Shown here one piece after another: positions 1-7,823 of a stretch of DNA of 64,000 nucleotides (the first letter of the stretch is position 1; the number at the start of each line of letters is the position of its first letter). Position numbers and translations under genes: made by a program. The notes beneath the pieces are model-generated. The model made no database searches, had not been told where the DNA came from, and was given only the letters and a program-made list of their open reading frames with translations. The DNA is taken from positions 5,616,001 to 5,680,000 of the forward strand of contig NZ_CP060404.1 of the NCBI RefSeq assembly GCF_014295035.1. Reading direction: 5' to 3'. This DNA comes from Streptomyces buecherae (GTDB lineage: Bacteria; Actinomycetota; Actinomycetes; Streptomycetales; Streptomycetaceae).

Positions 1-564
1 CTCACCGACGAGCCGGAGACGGTCAAGGAGGAGGCCACCATCGCGCTGGCCCAGGTCGAGCGGCTGACCGACGTCGTGCAGCGGCTGCTCACCAACTCCC
101 GTGACCCGCGCTCCGGCTCGGCCGTCGCCTTCGACCTGGACGAGGTCGTCAAGCAGCAGATCGAGGAGTGGCGCCCGGCCTCCCGCAGCGAGGGACGGGC
201 CATCGTCCGCTCCGGCAAGAAGGGACTGCGGGCGGTCGGCACCCCGGGTGCGGTGGCCCAGGTGCTGGCGACGTTGATCGAGAACTCGCTGATGCACGGC
301 GGCGGCACGGTGGCGCTGCGCACCCGGGTCACCGGCAACCAGGCCGTGGTCGAGGTCTCGGACGAGGGCCCGGGCGTCCCCGCCGACCTCGGCGCCCGCG
401 TCTTCGAGCGCACGGTCAGCGGCCGCAACTCCACGGGCCTCGGCCTCGCCGTGGCCCGCGACCTGGCCGAGGCGGACGGCGGCCGACTGGAACTCCTCCA
501 GCAGCAACCGCCGATCTTCGCCCTCTTCCTCAGCCGCGAGGCCGACTCCGCGCACGAGGCGTGA
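1..564 (+). CDS. Sensor histidine kinase, C-terminal part (truncated by window edge)
   Basis: The reading frame is open from base 1, so the N-terminus and membrane part lie outside the window. The first ~30 residues (EATIALAQVERLTDVVQRLL) match the helix after the phosphoacceptor His in HisKA domains. The rest is an HATPase_c domain: the N box is ENSLMHGG, the G1 box is DEGPGVP, and the G2 box is GLGLAVARDLAEADGG. The protein therefore autophosphorylates a His and passes the phosphate to a response regulator, which should be encoded just left of the window. The ligand is unknown. It ends at TGA 562-564 and is convergent with the GtrA gene. Family assignment is firm; which two-component system it is cannot be told. 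Confidence 0.88.
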   Translation, partial: LTDEPETVKEEATIALAQVERLTDVVQRLLTNSRDPRSGSAVAFDLDEVVKQQIEEWRPASRSEGRAIVRSGKKGLRAVGTPGAVAQVLATLIENSLMHGGGTVALRTRVTGNQAVVEVSDEGPGVPADLGARVFERTVSGRNSTGLGLAVARDLAEADGGRLELLQQQPPIFALFLSREADSAHEA

Positions 565-566
565 GC

Positions 567-720
567 CGTACGTACGCAGGCGTGGGCGCCCGTACGTACG
601 GAAGCACGGACCGGACGCGCGGAGGCGTGGGCCGGACGCGCGGAGGCGCGAGCCCGTACGTACGAAGGCGTGGGCTGCGTACGAGGCGACAGCCGCCCGT
701 ACGAAGCGACAGCCAGGGAA
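567..720. repeat. Short direct repeats between convergent genes
   Basis: CGTACGTACG occurs three times (567-576, 591-600, 655-664). A 17-base unit starting CCGGACGCGCGGAGGCG occurs at 611-627 and 632-648. The stretch lies between the stops of the kinase gene (+) and the GtrA gene (-). No gene is apparent. Self-complementary GTAC-rich repeats could form hairpins and help termination on both strands, but no U-tract is visible. Confidence 0.55.
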
Positions 721-771
721 GCGAGATGGCGCCCGGCGCGGGGCGTGGGGCGACGAGCCCCGGTGGCCGGG

Positions 772-1287
772 TTACTTGGCGCGGCCGGCCTGGGCGCGCT
801 CGCGCCGCTCGGCCGTGGTGAGGAACGACTCGGCCGTCTGCACCGCCTCGCGGGCGGGCAGTGCGCGGAACACCCAGGTGCGGTACGACCAGAAGCGGAA
901 GAGGGTCGCGATGCCGATGCCGACGAACTTGAACACGTTGCTCTGCAGCGGGGTGTCCCAGTCGAAGCCGTACGTCGCGGTGTAGAGGATGCCGTTCTCG
1001 ATCACCAGGCCGATGGCGCTGAAGAGCAGGAACAGGCTCAGCTCCTTGGCCCGGCCGCTCTTGTCGCGGTCCCGGTAGGTGAAGTACCGGAATCCCACGT
1101 AGTTGAAGGCGATGGCGACGACCGTCGCCAGGATGCTCGCGCGCACCACGGGCAAGTCGGTCATGTGCCGGACGAGGTTGAAGACCGCGAGGTTGACGAG
1201 GAGGCCCACACCGCCCACGGCGCCGAACTTGGCGACCTCGCGCATGAGCAGTTCCAGCCGCATACGCAGCGCGGGCCGTTCACTCAT
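772..1287 (-). CDS. GtrA family membrane protein
   Basis: 171 residues from ATG 1287 (MSERPALRMR). An ATG 12 codons further upstream is in frame but less likely. The protein has four hydrophobic segments. The first is FGAVGGVGLLVNLAVFNLVR, and the AFNYVGFRYFTYRD loop between segments 2 and 3 is typical of GtrA (PF04138). Family members are small integral membrane proteins tied to transfer or flipping of polyprenyl-phosphate sugars for surface polysaccharides. It faces purK with a ~170 bp divergent promoter region, and shares its 3' side with the repeat-rich 565-771 interval. The specific sugar substrate cannot be inferred. Confidence 0.85.
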   Translation of the reverse strand: MSERPALRMRLELLMREVAKFGAVGGVGLLVNLAVFNLVRHMTDLPVVRASILATVVAIAFNYVGFRYFTYRDRDKSGRAKELSLFLLFSAIGLVIENGILYTATYGFDWDTPLQSNVFKFVGIGIATLFRFWSYRTWVFRALPAREAVQTAESFLTTAERRERAQAGRAK

Positions 1288-1457
1288 AGTGATCGTCTTA
1301 CTCCGTATCGCGGTTGTCGGCATTACTCCATCTGCTTCATGCTAACCAGCCGCGGCCGGGGGCGCGTCCGGGTATCGCGGATCGCGGCTCCGGCCGACCT
1401 TGGAGGTTCCTACGAGCGCGCGCGGGGCCCGTTGGCTGATACGGCTACCCTGGGTGG

Positions 1458-2606
1458 GTGACGTTCCCTGTAATTGGCATGGTCGGCGGGGGCCAGCTCG
1501 CGCGCATGACGCACGAGGCGGGCATCCCCCTCGGCGTCAAGTTCAAGCTCCTCAGTGACACCCCGACGGACTCCGCGGCGCAGGTCGTCGGCGATGTCGT
1601 CGTCGGTGACTACCGCGATCTGGAAACCCTTCGTAGCTTCGCACAAGGCTGTGACGTGATCACGTTCGATCACGAGCACGTGCCGATGGAGCACCTGCGG
1701 GCCCTGGAGGCCGACGGCATCGCCGTCCGGCCCGGCTCGCGGGCGCTGGTGCACGCCCAGGACAAGGGCGTCATGCGGGCCAGGCTCGACGCGATCGGGG
1801 CGCCGTGCCCGCGCCACCGGATCGTCGCCGACCCCGCCGACGTCGCCCGGTTCGCCGCCGAGGGCGACGGCTTCCCCGTCGTCCTGAAGACGGTGCGCGG
1901 CGGCTACGACGGCAAGGGCGTCTGGGTCGTGCGCGACGAGGCCGAGGCGGCCGAGCCGTTCCGCGCCGGCGTGCCGGTGCTGGCCGAGGAGAAGGTCCCC
2001 TTCGTGCGCGAGCTGGCGGCCAACGTGGTGCGCTCGCCGCACGGCCAGGCCGTGGCGTACCCCGTGGTCGAGTCGATCCAGGTGAACGGCGTCTGCGACA
2101 CGGTCATCGCCCCCGCGCCCGACCTGGACCCCGAGCTGTCCACGCACGCGCAGCAGCTCGCCCTGCGGATCGCCGAGGAACTGGACGTCACCGGCCACCT
2201 GGCCGTGGAACTCTTCGAGGTCCAGCGCCCCGACGGCCCCGCGGTGCTGGTCAACGAGCTGGCGATGCGCCCGCACAACTCGGGCCACTGGACCCAGGAC
2301 GGCGCCGTCACCTCGCAGTTCGCCAACCACGTGCGCGCCGTGCTCGACCTGCCGCTGGGCGACCCGCGCCCGCGCGCCCGCTGGACCGTGATGGCCAACG
2401 TCCTCGGCGGCGACTACCCCGACATGTACGGGGCCTACCTGCACTGCATGGCGCGCGACCCTGGCCTGAAGATCCATATGTACGGTAAAGATGTGAAGCC
2501 CGGCCGCAAGGTCGGCCACGTCAATACCTACGGCGACGACCTGGCCGACGTGCGCGAGCGCGCGAGCCATGCCGCCGGTTACCTGCGAGGAACGATCACG
2601 GAATGA
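1458..2606 (+). CDS. purK: 5-(carboxyamino)imidazole ribonucleotide synthase
   Basis: 382 residues from GTG 1458. PurK is an ATP-grasp enzyme that converts AIR, ATP and bicarbonate to N5-CAIR in de novo purine synthesis. The N-terminus (IGMVGGGQLARM) is the classic PurK start. The ATP-grasp core includes FPVVLKTVRGGYDGKGVWVV, and the metal/ATP site includes LAVELFEV and VNELAMRPHNSGHWT. Length matches the family. The stop overlaps the purE start by four bases (ATGA at 2603-2606), so the pair is translationally coupled and PurE takes the product directly. Confidence 0.97.
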   Translation: MTFPVIGMVGGGQLARMTHEAGIPLGVKFKLLSDTPTDSAAQVVGDVVVGDYRDLETLRSFAQGCDVITFDHEHVPMEHLRALEADGIAVRPGSRALVHAQDKGVMRARLDAIGAPCPRHRIVADPADVARFAAEGDGFPVVLKTVRGGYDGKGVWVVRDEAEAAEPFRAGVPVLAEEKVPFVRELAANVVRSPHGQAVAYPVVESIQVNGVCDTVIAPAPDLDPELSTHAQQLALRIAEELDVTGHLAVELFEVQRPDGPAVLVNELAMRPHNSGHWTQDGAVTSQFANHVRAVLDLPLGDPRPRARWTVMANVLGGDYPDMYGAYLHCMARDPGLKIHMYGKDVKPGRKVGHVNTYGDDLADVRERASHAAGYLRGTITE

Positions 2607-3127
2607 CTTCGCCGCTCATTGGGATCGTCATGGGGTCCGACTCCGACTGGCCCGTCATGGAAGCCGCCGCCAAGGCCCTGGACGAGTTCGAGATCGGCTA
2701 CGAGGTCGATGTCGTCTCCGCGCACCGGATGCCCCGCGAGATGATCGCGTACGGGGAGGGGGCCGCGGACCGCGGGCTCAAGGCGATCATCGCCGGCGCG
2801 GGCGGCGCCGCCCACCTGCCGGGCATGCTGGCCTCCGTCACGCCGCTGCCGGTCATCGGCGTGCCGGTGCCGCTGAAGTACCTGGACGGCATGGACTCGC
2901 TGCTGTCCATCGTGCAGATGCCGGCGGGCGTCCCGGTCGCCACGGTCTCGGTCGGCGGCGCCCGGAACGCGGGCCTGCTCGCGGCCCGCGTGCTCGCCGC
3001 GTACGACCCGGACCTGCTGGCCCGGATGCGGCAGTTCCAGGAGGAGCTGAACGAGCAGGCCACCGAGAAGGGCAAGCGCCTGCGGGCCCGCGTCGAGGGC
3101 TCCGGCGGCTTCGGCTTCGCGAAGTAA
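2603..3127 (+). CDS. purE: N5-CAIR mutase, catalytic subunit
   Basis: 174 residues, starting inside the purK stop. Class I PurE moves the carboxylate of N5-CAIR to C4 to give CAIR. Diagnostic motifs are MGSDSDWPVM near residue 11, the active-site SAHRMP, the glycine-rich AGAGGAAHLPGM, and the phosphate-binding region VPLKYLDGMDSLLSIVQMP. The usual length is 160-180 residues. It follows purK as in most Streptomyces chromosomes. Confidence 0.97.
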   Translation: MTSPLIGIVMGSDSDWPVMEAAAKALDEFEIGYEVDVVSAHRMPREMIAYGEGAADRGLKAIIAGAGGAAHLPGMLASVTPLPVIGVPVPLKYLDGMDSLLSIVQMPAGVPVATVSVGGARNAGLLAARVLAAYDPDLLARMRQFQEELNEQATEKGKRLRARVEGSGGFGFAK

Positions 3128-3455
3128 CCGGCCCGGGCGTCGCGGAGCGGCCGGTTCCGGTGACGCGCGCCAGCCGCCGGCGCCGCGCCGTACGCCCCGC
3201 GCGCCCGCCCACGACCTGCCGCGCACCCCGCGCCGCGACCCGCCCCGCACGGCTCGCGGCGCCTCGGCCGGCCGCCGCCCGTCGTTTAGCGCCCGCCCGC
3301 GACGGGGAACCCAGCATCCGCGGAAACGATGTCAGCACGGAAGCGCGGATGCGCGGAAGCGCGGAACGATGCCGCCACCGCCGGCACCACCACCGGCGAC
3401 CGCACCACCGCACGCGCCAGCGACAGCGCGCGCGACAGCGACGATGGGGATGTGA
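3128..3455. other. Intergenic 328 bp, no gene recognised
   Basis: Very GC-rich and low in complexity, with short repeats built on GCGCGGAAG around 3338-3368. No convincing promoter hexamers or small coding frame are visible. It separates purE from the dipeptidase gene, whose ribosome site is weak (only a GGGGAT stretch before GTG 3456). Confidence 0.5.
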
Positions 3456-4721
3456 GTGACCGTGTCACGTGAAGGCGCCAGCGACGGGCAGCAGTCGGAA
3501 TCCGGGCCGGCCGTGGTCGCCCCCGCCCCCGAACTCCTGGCCCGCGCCCGCGAACTGCTCGCCGAGTACCCCGTGGTCGACGGCCACAACGACCTGCCCT
3601 GGGCGCTGCGGGAGATCGGCTACGACCTCGACGAGCGCGACCTGGCCACCGACCTGAGCGCCCACCAGCACACGGACATCCCGCGCATGCGGGCCGGCGG
3701 CCTCGGCGCGCAGTTCTGGTCGGTGTTCGTCCGCTCCGACTACGCCGGCGACCAGGCGGTCAGCGCGACCCTGGAACAGATCGACGTCGTACGCCGCTTC
3801 GTCGACCGCTACCCCGACGACCTGCGACTCGCCCTGACCGCCGACGACATGGAGGCGGCCCGCGCCGAGGGCCGGATCGCCTCGCTCATGGGCGCCGAGG
3901 GCGGCCACTCCATTGACTGCTCGTTGGGTACCCTGCGCGCCCTGTACGAACTGGGCGTCCGCTACATGACGCTCACCCACAACGACAACGTGCCCTGGGC
4001 GGACTCGGCCACCGACGACCCGGGCGTGGGCGGCCTCAGCCCCTTCGGGCACGAGGTCGTGCGCGAGATGAACCGCCTCGGCATGCTCGTGGACCTCTCC
4101 CACGTGGCCCCCACCACGATGCGGGCCGCGCTGCGCACCAGCGAGGCCCCGGTGATCTTCTCGCACTCGTCGGCGCGGTCCGTCTGCGACCACGTGCGCA
4201 ACATCCCGGACGGCGTCCTCGAGCAACTGCCCGCCAACGGCGGCGTGGCGATGGTGACGTTCGTACCGAAGTTCATCCTGCCCGAGGCCATCGAGTGGAC
4301 CCTGGCCGCCGACTCCAACATGAGCGCCAACGGCCTGCACCCGCTGGACACCTCCGCCGAGGGCATGCGGGTGCAGCGCGCGTTCGAGGCGGCGAACCCA
4401 CGCCCGCTGGCCACGGCCAAGACGGTCGCCGACCACCTGGACCACATGCGCGAGGTCGCGGGCGTCGACCACCTGGGCATCGGCGGCGACTACGACGGCG
4501 TCGCCTTCACCCCCGCCGACCTCGCCGACGTCTCCGGCTACCCCACCCTCATCGCCGAACTCCTCGACCGCGGCTGGTCGGACGCCGACCTGGCCAAGCT
4601 GACGTGGAAGAACGCGGTCCGGGTCCTCCGCGCGGCGGAGGACGTCTCCCGCGACCTGCGAACCCGCCGGGGCCCGTCGATCGCCACCTTCGAGGCGCTG
4701 GACGGCAAGAGCAGGCGGTAG
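3456..4721 (+). CDS. Membrane dipeptidase (renal dipeptidase, family M19)
   Basis: 421 residues from GTG 3456; GTG 3462 is an alternative start. M19 enzymes are binuclear-zinc dipeptidases of the amidohydrolase superfamily that cleave dipeptides, including some with D-residues. Zinc-site motifs visible in order are VDGHNDLPW (HxD), EGGHSI (bridging Glu), VDLSH, IFSHSSAR and GGDYDG. No signal peptide or membrane helix is seen, so despite the family name it is probably cytoplasmic. It is followed by a weak hairpin at 4757-4793. Confidence 0.93.
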   Translation: MTVSREGASDGQQSESGPAVVAPAPELLARARELLAEYPVVDGHNDLPWALREIGYDLDERDLATDLSAHQHTDIPRMRAGGLGAQFWSVFVRSDYAGDQAVSATLEQIDVVRRFVDRYPDDLRLALTADDMEAARAEGRIASLMGAEGGHSIDCSLGTLRALYELGVRYMTLTHNDNVPWADSATDDPGVGGLSPFGHEVVREMNRLGMLVDLSHVAPTTMRAALRTSEAPVIFSHSSARSVCDHVRNIPDGVLEQLPANGGVAMVTFVPKFILPEAIEWTLAADSNMSANGLHPLDTSAEGMRVQRAFEAANPRPLATAKTVADHLDHMREVAGVDHLGIGGDYDGVAFTPADLADVSGYPTLIAELLDRGWSDADLAKLTWKNAVRVLRAAEDVSRDLRTRRGPSIATFEALDGKSRR

Positions 4722-4756
4722 CGCGTGCGGCTGGGGTGGGGTGGGGCGGGGTGAAG

Positions 4757-4793
4757 CTGGCAGCCGGGCTGAAGCAGGCCCGGCGCCGGCCAG
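4757..4793 (+). terminator. Imperfect hairpin after the dipeptidase gene
   Basis: CTGGCAGCCGGGCT can pair with the downstream GGCCCGGCGCCGGCCAG. The stem is GC-rich with one bulge and no T-run, as is common for Streptomyces terminators. It would separate dipeptidase transcription from the peptide/methyltransferase pair. Confidence 0.4.
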
Positions 4794-4956
4794 ACACGGC
4801 CTTCTGACCGTGGGTGGTTGGGCTTGGCGCCGTCGCGGCCGGTGGTGATCGGACGATGGCCACTTCTGTCCTTCGCGAGCCCCGGCCGCCCGCCCACCCC
4901 CATGCTGGTGTCAGCCTCCGACCGGGAGGCAGCCAGGACAGCCAGAAGGGGCCGCC

Positions 4957-5070
4957 ATGGGCGATCACCGCAAGCCGGACCCGGACCCCGGCCAGGGGAA
5001 GCCGCCACCCGGCAACTCCGACGGGAAGGTGCCCGACCCGCCGCCGCCCTCGGGCAACCGGCGGAAGTAG
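4957..5070 (+). CDS. 37-residue Asp/Pro/Gly/Lys-rich peptide, candidate RiPP precursor
   Basis: ATG 4957 is preceded by AGAAGGGG, five bases away, a good ribosome site. The frame ends at TAG 5068. The peptide has no hydrophobic core or signal. It starts MGDHRKPDPDPGQGKPPPGN, contains an SDGK segment at residues 21-24, and ends PSGNRRK. About 32% is Pro, and it carries five Asp. Asp22-Gly23 is the classic site of aspartimide formation. Two bases separate its stop from the GTG of a PIMT-like methyltransferase, whose ribosome site lies inside this ORF, so the two are coupled. This layout matches PIMT-modified RiPPs (imiditide-like), in which the methyltransferase esterifies a precursor Asp. The function is inferred from context only. 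The alternative is a non-modified small protein. Confidence 0.6.
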   Translation: MGDHRKPDPDPGQGKPPPGNSDGKVPDPPPPSGNRRK

Positions 5071-5072
5071 CC

Positions 5073-6236
5073 GTGCCGGCGCCCCGACTCCGCCGCCGCC
5101 AGAACCGGTTGGACAACGCCATGGCGAGCAGGGGCCTGTGGCCGGCGGGCTCCCCGTGGGTCCGCCCCGCCATGCGGGCCCTACCGCGCCACGCCTTCGC
5201 CCCGGACCGGCTCTGCGCCTGGTCAGGCCACGCGTACGCGCCTGTCGATCGAACCGCGACCCCGGGCCGGTGGGCCGATCTCGTCTACGGCGGCCCGTAC
5301 GACTCCACCGTCATCCAGGTGACGGACGGCTTCCCCAGCTCCAGCCTGAGCTGTGAGGCGGTGGTGGCCGACATGCTCGACTCCCTGATGCTGGAGCCCG
5401 GCCACGCCGTCCTCGAACTCGGCGCGGCGACGGGTCGCAACGCGGCGCTCATGGCACACGGCGTCGGCCCCGACGGGCGGGTCACCACCATCGAGGCCGA
5501 CCCCCGACTGTCCGACCTCGCGCGGCGGAACGTGTCGGCGGCCGGCGCCCGCGTCACCGTGCTGACCGGCGACGGCACGCGGGGAGCGCCCGCGCACGGC
5601 CGCTTCCACCGGGTCATGGCCACTTACGCCGTCGACCTCGTCCCCTGGGCCTGGGTCGAGCAGACGCGACCCGGCGGCCGGATCGTGGCCCCGTGGGGAC
5701 GGCTCGGCCATGTCGCCCTCACCGTCGCCGCCGACGGCCGCTCGGCGAGCGGCTGGATGCAGGGGCTGGCGACCTTCATGCCCAGCCGTGGAACGGACCA
5801 GGGCCGGCCGTGGGAAACGGTCAGGGGAGCCGACCCGCCGGACGAGGAGACCCCCATGGCACGGGACGACCTGGCCTTGCTGCACACCGACGCCAACCTC
5901 CTGTTCGCGCTGCGGGTCGCCCTGCCCGACGTGCGGGTGCGCACCGAGGCGCTCCCCGACCGGCGAGCGACCGCCTGGCTGCACGACGGCCACTCGTCCT
6001 GGGCGACCATCGTCAACCCAGCCGCCGGCCCCACCGTCGCCTATCAGGGCGGCCCGCGCCGCCTCGCCGCCGAACTCGACGCCGCCTGGCGCGACTGGCA
6101 ACGGGCCGGCTCACCCACGGTGTACGACTTCGGCATGACCCGCACCCGCGAGGAGCAGTGCGTCTGGAGCGGCGACCCGGTGACGGGGAGGCGGTGGTGG
6201 GTTGAGCGGGTGCCTCCGGCGGTCGAGCGGTCGTGA
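5073..6236 (+). CDS. PIMT-like O-methyltransferase with C-terminal extension (RiPP type)
   Basis: 387 residues from GTG 5073, chosen because GGCGGAAG lies just upstream; ATG 5121 is a shorter alternative. The N-terminal half resembles protein-L-isoaspartate O-methyltransferase: PRHAFAPD near residue 39, a DGFPSSSLSCEAVVADML region corresponding to the PIMT substrate loop, and the SAM motif VLELGAATGRN at about 113-123 followed by an acidic TIEADP. Housekeeping PIMT is ~210-230 residues. The extra ~150 residues (after ~240) are typical of methyltransferases from RiPP clusters such as LanS-type, graspetide and imiditide enzymes. No ATP-grasp or lanthipeptide synthetase is adjacent, so the enzyme would be the sole modifier. 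Likely reaction: methylation of an Asp carboxylate in the upstream 37-residue peptide, then cyclisation to aspartimide. Confidence 0.8.
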   Translation: MPAPRLRRRQNRLDNAMASRGLWPAGSPWVRPAMRALPRHAFAPDRLCAWSGHAYAPVDRTATPGRWADLVYGGPYDSTVIQVTDGFPSSSLSCEAVVADMLDSLMLEPGHAVLELGAATGRNAALMAHGVGPDGRVTTIEADPRLSDLARRNVSAAGARVTVLTGDGTRGAPAHGRFHRVMATYAVDLVPWAWVEQTRPGGRIVAPWGRLGHVALTVAADGRSASGWMQGLATFMPSRGTDQGRPWETVRGADPPDEETPMARDDLALLHTDANLLFALRVALPDVRVRTEALPDRRATAWLHDGHSSWATIVNPAAGPTVAYQGGPRRLAAELDAAWRDWQRAGSPTVYDFGMTRTREEQCVWSGDPVTGRRWWVERVPPAVERS

Positions 6237-6305
6237 TGGCTGGGCGTCGACTGTCCCTGGCCACTGCCCCTGGCCAGGGTGCCGCTCAGGTGACGGGCAT
6301 ACCGG

Positions 6306-7508
6306 CTACGTGGCCAGGCCGACCCGGCGCGCCATCTCCAGCAGGCGAGGCCGCGTGCGCTGGTTGAGGACGAAGAGAACGCGGATGACCTCGCGGCTCA
6401 TCGGGTGCACCGCGGCCATCTCCGGGGCCACCGCGAACGCCTGCCCCAGTGCCCGTTCGGCCTCCTCGTACCCGCGCACCGCGAGGTGCGCCCGGGCGGC
6501 GTCGATGGCCAGGCGCCCCACCCGCGTGGGGCGGAGGCCGGCGGGCGGGGAAGCCAGCAGGGGCGTCGCCATCCGCGCCGCGTCGGCCGGCCTGTCCAAC
6601 TCGATGTGGGCGGCCAGCTCGTAGAGGGCGACGTTGCCGGGCCCGAACGTGAGGTTGTGCGCGAGCACGTCCCTCGGGAGCTGCTCCGCAAGGGTCTTGG
6701 CCTTGGTGACGTGCGCCTCGGTGGCCGCGGCATCCCGGTGCCGCGACGCGAGGACGACGCCGCGCAGGTGCAGAGAGCCCAGGGAGACCAGCCGCTCGGG
6801 CGTGGCACCGAGAGCGCGCGTGGCTCGCTCGTACGCGCTGATGGCCCGCTCGATGACGGCCAGGCCGTCGTCGTACTGCCCGGCGGTCTGGTACGTGCCG
6901 GCCTCGTTCCACGCCGCGGACGCCTCGACGTCCGGCGCCCACGTCTGCCGGGCTGCCCACGTCTGCCGGGAGACGATCATGTCGGCGAGATCGGCCTGCC
7001 CGAGCCGGTGGGCCACGCCGTACGCACATCCGTACAGGTCCGCCACCTGGGCCCAAGCCGTCGCGTCCCCAGGGGCCTCGAAGGCGCTCGCCGTGGCTTG
7101 CCCCAGCAGCTTGGGCAGCAGTGCCAGCAGATCCAGGTAGCGGGTCTGCGCCCGCAGGTCCACCGCCTCGCGCACCGCGCTGAGCAAGGCCGCAGGCGGT
7201 AGCGCGTCCTCGCGCGGCAGGGTGTGTCGGCGAACGGCCGCCCGGAGCACGTCGAGCCCTTCGGCCTGCTGCGACGTGTCGGCGAACGGCTGTCCGTAGA
7301 CGCGGGCGGTCGTCACGCGGAGCGCGGCGGCAACGGCCGCTACGAATTGAGGCGTCGCGGGGCGCAGTCCCGTCTCCACCTTGCTGAGACAACTCACCGA
7401 GAACCCACTGCGCTTCGCGAGCTTGGCCTGTCCGATGCCCCGTGCTTTGCGGAGGACGGCGATGTTCTCTCCGGGCGTCGGCGGGGTGTCCGCCGTGGTG
7501 CTGCTCAT
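6306..7508 (-). CDS. XRE-family regulator with TPR-like C-terminal domain
   Basis: 400 residues from ATG 7508 (MSSTTADTPP), where the conserved helix-turn-helix begins soon after; an in-frame start at 7556 would add 16 residues. HTH_3 spans roughly residues 14-68: NIAVLRKARGIGQAKLAKRS, then FSVSCLSKVETG and the PATPQFVAAVAAAL helix. The remaining ~320 residues are Ala/Leu-rich helical repeats of the TPR type (for example AWNEAGTYQTAGQYDDGLAV), as in Streptomyces regulators that bind a peptide or small ligand. It is convergent with the methyltransferase gene, 69 bp apart, so it may control the peptide locus. That link is inference. A second long frame shifted by one base over the same DNA is a shadow. 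Confidence 0.82.
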   Translation of the reverse strand: MSSTTADTPPTPGENIAVLRKARGIGQAKLAKRSGFSVSCLSKVETGLRPATPQFVAAVAAALRVTTARVYGQPFADTSQQAEGLDVLRAAVRRHTLPREDALPPAALLSAVREAVDLRAQTRYLDLLALLPKLLGQATASAFEAPGDATAWAQVADLYGCAYGVAHRLGQADLADMIVSRQTWAARQTWAPDVEASAAWNEAGTYQTAGQYDDGLAVIERAISAYERATRALGATPERLVSLGSLHLRGVVLASRHRDAAATEAHVTKAKTLAEQLPRDVLAHNLTFGPGNVALYELAAHIELDRPADAARMATPLLASPPAGLRPTRVGRLAIDAARAHLAVRGYEEAERALGQAFAVAPEMAAVHPMSREVIRVLFVLNQRTRPRLLEMARRVGLAT

Positions 7509-7823
7509 GGGGGAAGCTTCCCCGCGCGGGGCACACGACAGACCCGGCGCGTGCACCGGCTACACCGCACCCCGGCGGACGGTGACGCTCGCTCGCGTGT
7601 CGCGCAGGAGGTAGTACGGGGGAGTCGAGGGCGAAACGATAGATATCGGCAGCGTTTCACGCACGAGGAACGAGCGCGGCGTTCGCGATCCATCGTTCCA
7701 CGGCCCCCGCCGTCGACTCCCTGCCCTCCACCATGCCGCCTCGGCGCTCGGCGAGCAGAGCCCGGCGCATGGGAGTGCGCTCCGTAGCGCGACAACTCAG
7801 CGCTCGCCGGGCCCTGTACAGGC
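7509..7823. other. Intergenic 315 bp upstream of the 6306-7508 regulator
   Basis: Both flanking genes read leftward, so this should hold the promoter of the 6306-7508 gene. Around 7631-7660 the sequence is locally AT-rich (GATAGATATCGG) and is the best place for promoter elements on the minus strand. No convincing -35/-10 pair or small gene was identified. Confidence 0.4.

Noticed and set aside
4957..6236. Classifying the peptide/methyltransferase locus as a lanthipeptide or graspetide cluster
   Set aside because: The peptide has no Cys or Thr/Ser-rich core, and there is no LanB/C/M or ATP-grasp gene within reach.
6286..7536. A second 416-codon minus-strand frame over the XRE/TPR regulator
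   Set aside because: Shifted by one base relative to the regulator with HTH and TPR-like features; its translation is low-complexity Arg/Gly/Ala.
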